Shown here one piece after another: positions 6,604-10,340 of a stretch of 10,340 nucleotides of DNA. Source of the stretch: Bacillota bacterium (GTDB lineage Bacteria; Bacillota; DTU030; DUMP01). The notes under the pieces are model-generated. The model worked only from the letters and a program-made list of their open reading frames with translations. It made no database searches and was not told where the DNA came from. Where the stretch lies: the NCBI GenBank assembly GCA_012735455.1, contig JAAYHG010000255.1:1-10340 (forward strand). Reading direction: 5' to 3'. Made by a program: the position numbers and the translations under genes. Positions within the stretch are counted from its first letter, which is position 1; each line of letters begins with the position of its first letter.

Positions 6604-6625
6604 CCGGGCCTTGAGCCCGGTTTTT
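6604..6625 (+). terminator. Intrinsic terminator after rplT
   Basis: CCGGGC (6604-6609) pairs with GCCCGG (6615-6620) across a CTTGA loop, followed by five T (6621-6625). The next gene starts only 17 bases later. Confidence 0.93.
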
Positions 6626-6642
6626 CGTTGAGAGGAGCCTTC

Positions 6643-7998
6643 ATGGTGCGCGGACTTAGACTAGAGTTGAATTCGCGACTGCGGCTTTCACCACCTCAGG
6701 TGTTGGTTGTCGGGTTTGGTGCCCTAATTCTAATAGGAACTATATTACTCACCCTACCAATAGCTACAGCATCAGGAAAACCCACCACTTTAGTTGATGC
6801 GTTGTTTACAGCTACATCGGCCGTATGCATAACGGGTCTCGTGGTTGTGGATACGGCAACTTACTGGAGCCGTTTTGGTCAGGTGGTGATCCTAGCCCTG
6901 TTTCAGGTTGGCGGGATAGGCTTCATGACCTTGTCCAGCTTGGCGGCTATTCTCTTAGGGCGGAGGATCTTCCTCCACGAGCGTATGGTGATTAAAGAAG
7001 CCTTGAATCAGGTTTCCTTGGAGGGTGTCGTACGCCTAACTCGGGCGGTGGTTGTAATGACTGTTTTGTCTGAAGGAGCAGGGGCTTTGCTTCTTACATT
7101 GCGCTGGTGGAATAGCTACTCACCAGGGGAAGCCATTTTTCGGGCTGTTTTTCACGCTGTTTCTGCCTTTTCCAGCGCGGGCTTTGACTTGAGTGGGGAC
7201 TATCGTAGTCTTACTGCGTTTCGCAGTGATTTTGTTGTGAACCTGGTCTTGTCCACACTTTTCATCTTGGGCGGCCTTGGTTTTGCCGTTATTGTGGAAT
7301 GTCTTAATTGGCATCGTGGTCATCCTCTCTCACTGCACTCGCGTCTTGTACTTAAAACAACGGCTATCTTGATTGTGTTTGGTACGTTATTTATCCTATT
7401 GGTAGAGGGGAGAAACCCAGCCACCTTGGCTGATGCCAGTTGGAAGACTAAGGTTCTTGCCTCCTACTTTCAGGCGGTCACACCGCGCACGGCAGGCTTC
7501 AATACTTTGCCTATCTCCGCCTTGCGGCCGGCTACGCTCTTGCTTATTATGTTATTCATGTTTATTGGTGCATCGCCAGGGGGCACAGGCGGTGGTATCA
7601 AAACTACCACTTTTGTCACCCTCCTTCTGACGGTGATGGCCACAGTGCGAGGAAAGGAGCGCACAGAGGTGGGGGGGCGCTGTATTCCTGCCTGGCAGGT
7701 AGCCAAGAGTATGGCCATTGCCTTTATTTCCCTGTGTCTCATACTAGGGGCAACCACAGTTCTCCTGTTGAGTGAGGGTAAAGAGTTCTTGCCTACGCTA
7801 TTTGAGGTTGTCTCAGCTTTTGGAACAGTAGGTCTAACAATGGGCCTTACAACAGAGCTCAGCGTGTTGGGTCGGTTAGTGATAACCGCGGTAATGTTTG
7901 CCGGTAGGGTAGGGCCGCTCACCATGGTATTAGCCTTGGCTCACCAGCAGTATCCTAAGAGTGTTCGTTTTCCAGAGGAGTCTATTATTGTTGGCTAG
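6643..7998 (+). CDS. TrkH/KtrB-family potassium uptake membrane subunit
   Basis: This membrane protein of 451 residues forms the ion-conducting part of a Trk/Ktr potassium transporter. The four pore-loop repeats are visible: SAVCITGL (about 59-66), VSAFSSAGFDL (about 173-183), AVTPRTAGFNTL (about 278-289) and VSAFGTVGLTMG (about 390-401). Each carries the filter glycine and is flanked by hydrophobic helices. The glycine-rich GASPGGTGGGIKT segment (309-321), which forms the gating loop inside the membrane in the family, is intact. The length is closer to KtrB than to proteobacterial TrkH. ATG 6643 has AGAGGAG at 6631-6637; an in-frame TTG at 6628 lacks a site and abuts the terminator. No promoter is visible between the rplT terminator and this gene. 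The regulatory subunit follows 30 bases downstream. Confidence 0.95.
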   Translation: MVRGLRLELNSRLRLSPPQVLVVGFGALILIGTILLTLPIATASGKPTTLVDALFTATSAVCITGLVVVDTATYWSRFGQVVILALFQVGGIGFMTLSSLAAILLGRRIFLHERMVIKEALNQVSLEGVVRLTRAVVVMTVLSEGAGALLLTLRWWNSYSPGEAIFRAVFHAVSAFSSAGFDLSGDYRSLTAFRSDFVVNLVLSTLFILGGLGFAVIVECLNWHRGHPLSLHSRLVLKTTAILIVFGTLFILLVEGRNPATLADASWKTKVLASYFQAVTPRTAGFNTLPISALRPATLLLIMLFMFIGASPGGTGGGIKTTTFVTLLLTVMATVRGKERTEVGGRCIPAWQVAKSMAIAFISLCLILGATTVLLLSEGKEFLPTLFEVVSAFGTVGLTMGLTTELSVLGRLVITAVMFAGRVGPLTMVLALAHQQYPKSVRFPEESIIVG

Positions 7999-8028
7999 GT
8001 GAGTGATCGGCATGGAGGATGATTATGT

Positions 8029-8679
8029 ATGAAACGTCAATTCGCCGTGATTGGTTTGGGGCGGTTTGGGGCCAGTCTGGCACGGACACTCTTTTCCATG
8101 GGCTATGATGTCTTAGCCATTGATGTAGATCCTGAACGGGTACAGGAGTTGGCAAAGGACATCACGCACACCGTCGAGGGAGATGCCGGGGAAGAAGAGA
8201 CTTTGCGCGCGGTGGGTATTCGCAATTTCGATACGGTGATCGTGGCAATCGGACAGGACATTCAATCCAGCATACTTACCACGGTATTGCTCAAGGAATT
8301 AGGCGTGGCTAATGTAATCGCCAAGGCCCAAAACGAACTGCACGCCAAAGTTCTCTACAAGGTAGGAGCGGATAAGGTAGTGTTCCCTGAACGGGATATG
8401 GGGGTGCGCGTGGCGCGCAATCTGGTATCGACGAATGTTGTCGATTTTATTCAACTTTCGCCTGATTACTCCATAGTTGAAATAGAGGCCGAAGGAAACT
8501 GGGAAGGGAAGAGCTTGCGCGAGCTAGCGTTTAGGGCGCGCTTTGGTGTCAATGTCTTAGCTATCAAGCGCGAGGAAAGACTGTTGGCCAGCCCTGGAGC
8601 CGACGATACGGTGCGAAAGGGGGATGTTCTTGTCGTGATGGGAAGGAACGATAGTATTAATCGGTTGGAGCATATCTGA
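8029..8679 (+). CDS. TrkA/KtrA-family potassium channel regulatory subunit (RCK)
   Basis: This soluble protein of 216 residues has two parts. An N-terminal RCK/Rossmann domain carries the nucleotide-binding GLGRFG at 9-14 and acidic residues D32 and D34 at the end of the second strand, with GDA at 51-53. A C-terminal RCK_C domain covers about 135-216. The family forms a ring on the cytosolic face of the TrkH/KtrB pore and gates it in response to bound ATP, ADP or NAD(H); which ligand is used here cannot be told. A single RCK unit of this length matches KtrA rather than the doubled E. coli TrkA. GGAGGAT at 8014-8020 precedes the ATG. The stop codon directly abuts the ATG of the next gene, so the three genes 6643-9492 are probably cotranscribed. 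Confidence 0.95.
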   Translation: MKRQFAVIGLGRFGASLARTLFSMGYDVLAIDVDPERVQELAKDITHTVEGDAGEEETLRAVGIRNFDTVIVAIGQDIQSSILTTVLLKELGVANVIAKAQNELHAKVLYKVGADKVVFPERDMGVRVARNLVSTNVVDFIQLSPDYSIVEIEAEGNWEGKSLRELAFRARFGVNVLAIKREERLLASPGADDTVRKGDVLVVMGRNDSINRLEHI

Positions 8680-9492
8680 ATGAGAACGATAACTTCACGG
8701 CAGAACCCCTTAATCAAGAGTATTAAGTCCTTGCGAGATAACAACCGGTTGCGGCGCGAAAAAGGCCTTTTTCTGTTCGAAGGTGTACGATTGCTGGAGG
8801 ACGCCTTGAACGCTGATATTAGGATTCAGACAGCGCTTTTTTGTCGCGACTTAATGTCAGGGGAACGGGGGCAGGAAGTGGTAAAACAGCTGGAAGCCTC
8901 ACCAGCCGAGATTGTGGCCGTCACCCCAGAGGTTCTCCAAACAGTAGCAGAGACAGAGTCACCCCAGGGAATAGTCGCAGTGGCCTACTGTCCTGAGGAG
9001 AAGGAAGTTCCAACCGTCCTTAAAGAGGCAAAGCTCTTGGTGTTGTTGGCTGGGATCCAGGATCCAGGCAACGCTGGTACCCTTGTCCGCACAGCGGAGG
9101 CGGCGGGAGCCGAAGGTATTCTTTTCACGCAAGGAACGGTTTATCCCTATAGTGGCAAGGTGATACGCGCCAGTATGGGTTCTCTTTTCCGCCTACCTGT
9201 GCTGACTCTGGCAGAAAATGGCGAGGGTGTCCTGTCTCTCGCTCGTGATCTTGGTTGGGAAGTGGTAGTGACTACTCCTATTGGCGGAGTGCCGTTTTGG
9301 CGGCTGGATCTGACTGTGCGTACTTTACTGGTCTTGGGTAATGAGGGTGCCGGTATTGATGATAAGCTGCTCCATCTGGGAACGAAAAGGGCTTACATAC
9401 CGCTGGAAGGAGCAGTAGAGTCTCTCAATGTTTCCGTAGCAGGGGGTATTATCCTTTACGAAGCTCATCGCCAGCGTTATTTTAAGTTGTAA
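8680..9492 (+). CDS. SpoU/TrmH-family RNA 2'-O-ribose methyltransferase (YsgA-like)
   Basis: This enzyme of 270 residues belongs to the SPOUT class and transfers a methyl group from S-adenosylmethionine to a ribose 2'-OH of rRNA or tRNA. An N-terminal substrate-binding domain (about 5-100) is followed by the knotted catalytic domain with motif 1 IQDPGNAGTLVRTAEAAG (N131, R137), motif 2 LVLGNEGAGI (about 217-226) and motif 3 IPLEGAVESLNVSVAGGI (240-257). All three are intact. Bacillus subtilis has the related gene ysgA just upstream of pheS, as here, so it is probably the orthologue. The target nucleotide is not known from sequence. The ATG follows the previous stop without a gap; TTGGAG at 8665-8670 is the ribosome binding site. 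No terminator follows, and the -35 box of the next promoter overlaps the stop codon. Confidence 0.93.
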   Translation: MRTITSRQNPLIKSIKSLRDNNRLRREKGLFLFEGVRLLEDALNADIRIQTALFCRDLMSGERGQEVVKQLEASPAEIVAVTPEVLQTVAETESPQGIVAVAYCPEEKEVPTVLKEAKLLVLLAGIQDPGNAGTLVRTAEAAGAEGILFTQGTVYPYSGKVIRASMGSLFRLPVLTLAENGEGVLSLARDLGWEVVVTTPIGGVPFWRLDLTVRTLLVLGNEGAGIDDKLLHLGTKRAYIPLEGAVESLNVSVAGGIILYEAHRQRYFKL

Positions 9493-9515
9493 AAGGCTAG
9501 CCGGTATGTTATAAT
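9487..9515 (+). promoter_or_regulatory. Promoter of the yqzL-like gene and pheS leader
   Basis: TTGTAA (9487-9492) and a perfect TATAAT (9510-9515) are separated by 17 bases. The last three bases of the -35 box are the TAA stop of the methyltransferase gene. No comparable promoter was seen between here and the pheS T-box, so this one probably serves both the small gene and pheS. Confidence 0.8.
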
Positions 9516-9558
9516 CGGAACCAAGAATTCCCCAATAAAACAAAGGGGTGGATAGCGC

Positions 9559-9648
9559 ATGATGGCCGCGGACTTTTTCTGGCGAGTGTTTGAAACCACC
9601 GGGTCTGTCATTGCCTATCTGGTATACCGGAAGCTGATCCTACAGTAA
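9559..9648 (+). CDS. YqzL-like small protein
   Basis: This 29-residue open frame has the sequence pattern xDFFWRVFETTGSVxAYLxYRK, matching the short YqzL-like family of Firmicutes, whose function is unknown. Its W-x-x-F-x-x-T-G-S core and the following AYL are the diagnostic residues I recognise. AAAGGGGTGG at 9542-9551 is well placed before ATG 9559; a second ATG follows immediately at 9562. A near-consensus promoter lies upstream and the pheS T-box starts right after the stop, so the gene is transcribed as the first part of the pheS transcript. It has no signal peptide and is too short for a domain assignment. Confidence 0.8.
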   Translation: MMAADFFWRVFETTGSVIAYLVYRKLILQ

Positions 9649-9661
9649 CACTAGTAACACT
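9644..9661 (+). repeat. Exact 9-bp tandem duplication at the end of the yqzL-like gene
   Basis: AGTAACACT occurs twice in direct succession (9644-9652 and 9653-9661). The first copy contains the TAA stop codon of the small gene. It may be a chance slippage duplication. Confidence 0.6.
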
Positions 9662-9663
9662 CA

Positions 9664-9920
9664 AAAGCAGATCTACAGAAGGCTGGCTAGGACGAAGAGA
9701 GTAGGCCCGACTGCCCCCCAGGGAGGAGGAGCCAGTGACTGCAAGCTCCTCCGGGTACAGCCTGGTCGAAGTTCACTTCTGAGCCGTAGGCTGAAAGCTG
9801 TTAGCTAGTAGGCCGTGCCGGTTAGCCGCGTTATAGGCTGAGAGGGTACAACGGGGTACCGAATCAGGGTGGCACCACGGAAGAGTAGCTTTCGTCCCTT
9901 AGGGATGAAAGCTATTTTTA
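9664..9920 (+). ncRNA. T-box riboswitch, phenylalanine type (pheS leader)
   Basis: The leader has the T-box sequence AGGGTGGCACCACGG (9866-9880). It also has a stem I region with a GAAGAGAGTAGG stretch, a specifier TTC (9772-9774, phenylalanine) followed by A in the context GAAGTTCACTTC, and a stem III hairpin GGTAC/GTACC (9845-9849 with 9856-9860) just before the T-box. The T-box can pair with CGTCCCT near 9893-9899 to form the antiterminator, in competition with the terminator listed next. Binding of uncharged tRNA-Phe should allow transcription of pheS. The variable base of TGGN is C, which is unexpected for tRNA-Phe (see findings). Confidence 0.93.
9886..9919 (+). terminator. Regulated terminator of the pheS T-box
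   Basis: A 13-pair stem, TAGCTTTCGTCCC (9886-9898) with GGGATGAAAGCTA (9902-9914), contains one wobble pair, has a TTA loop and is followed by five T (9915-9919). It is the strongest hairpin in the window. Confidence 0.94.
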
Positions 9921-9940
9921 TTATTGGAGGAGGGATACTT

Positions 9941-10340
9941 GTGCATGTGAAATTGAGAACGCTGGCGGAAGCGGCGGTTCAGGCAGTAGAGGCGGCTCAA
10001 ACCCTAGAGGAGTTGGATGGACTGAGGGTGCGTTTTCTGGGGCGTAAGGGCGAACTTACCCAGATCTTAAGAAGCATGAAAGATGTGCCTCCCGAGGAAC
10101 GCCCTGGTATTGGTCAGTTGGCCAATGAGATTCGGGATAAGCTAGAAAACAAGTTACGAGATAAATCGCAGGCCATTGGCCGCATGTTACGTAATATCCA
10201 ACTAGAACAAGAGCGGCTAGACATAACACTGCCTGGCATTCGCCCTGTTCTGGGTCGCAAGCACCCCCTGACTTGGGTGCTCGATGAAATAATAGACATC
10301 TTCCAGCGCATGGGCTTCGACTTAGAAGAAGGGCCAGAGG
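9941..10340 (+). CDS. pheS: Phenylalanyl-tRNA synthetase alpha subunit (3' truncated by window)
   Basis: 133 codons are present and the frame is open to the window end. The N-terminal part forms the tRNA-binding coiled coil typical of PheS, with VRFLGRKGELTQIL near 34-47 and PPEERPGIGQLANEIR after it. The catalytic core begins with GRKHPLTWVLDEIIDIFQRMGF. Together with the beta subunit (expected just downstream) it forms the heterotetramer that charges tRNA-Phe. The start is GTG 9941, six bases after GGAGGAGGG (9926-9934). A second in-frame GTG at 9947 is possible but is further from the site. It follows the phenylalanine T-box directly, and the specifier agrees with the product. Confidence 0.97.
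   Translation, partial: MHVKLRTLAEAAVQAVEAAQTLEELDGLRVRFLGRKGELTQILRSMKDVPPEERPGIGQLANEIRDKLENKLRDKSQAIGRMLRNIQLEQERLDITLPGIRPVLGRKHPLTWVLDEIIDIFQRMGFDLEEGPE

Noticed and set aside
6628..6642. Extension of the potassium transporter from TTG 6628.
   Set aside because: It starts 3 bases after the terminator T-run with no ribosome binding site; ATG 6643 has one.
7470..7925. A 151-codon antisense frame within the potassium transporter gene.
   Set aside because: It is the mirror of a strongly conserved membrane protein and has no independent support.
1..10340. CRISPR arrays, insertion sequences, prophage genes or an undescribed multi-gene system.
   Set aside because: No regularly spaced repeats, transposase or integrase motifs, or terminal inverted repeats were seen; nearly all the sequence is explained by conserved housekeeping genes and their leaders.

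Overview
The window reads as chromosomal DNA of an endospore-forming, low-to-moderate GC Firmicute, probably class Clostridia. The evidence is a YtxC sporulation-family protein, two T-box riboswitches in front of aminoacyl-tRNA synthetase genes, strong AGGAGG-type ribosome binding sites, near-consensus sigma-A promoters, and the order ytxC - thrS - infC - rpmI - rplT and ysgA-like methyltransferase - pheS, both familiar from Firmicutes. All recognisable genes are on the plus strand. The species cannot be named from the sequence alone.

Layout. 1-181 is the 3' end of an unidentified gene. 316-1200 encodes an ADP-ribosylglycohydrolase-family protein. 1263-1415 is a compact unit of consensus promoter, tRNA-Val(GAC) with encoded CCA, and terminator. 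1472-3050 holds ytxC and a short DUF445 membrane protein. 3060-5291 is a consensus promoter, a threonine T-box leader (specifier ACC) and thrS. 5288-6625 is the translation operon: a promoter whose -35 box overlaps the thrS stop codon, an attenuator leader that fits the L20-leader family, infC with an AUU start codon, rpmI, rplT and a terminator. 6643-8679 encodes a Trk/Ktr-type potassium uptake pair (membrane subunit and RCK regulatory subunit). It is followed without a gap by a SpoU/TrmH-family RNA 2'-O-methyltransferase. 9487-10340 is a promoter overlapping that gene's stop codon, a 29-residue YqzL-like gene, a phenylalanine T-box leader (specifier TTC) and the first 133 codons of pheS, cut by the window end.

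How it works together. Most of the window is translation machinery under RNA-level feedback. thrS and pheS should be expressed when uncharged tRNA-Thr or tRNA-Phe binds the leader. The infC-rpmI-rplT operon probably has two controls: IF3 discriminating against its own AUU start, and ribosomal protein L20 acting on the leader. The potassium transporter and methyltransferase follow the ribosomal operon with no promoter I could see. The only clearly accessory-looking part is the left end (1-1200), upstream of the tRNA gene. I do not see a CRISPR array, insertion sequence, prophage gene or undescribed multi-gene system. The points of interest are regulatory: the AUU start, promoters embedded in stop codons, yqzL lying between promoter and T-box, and an unexpected base in the pheS T-box.
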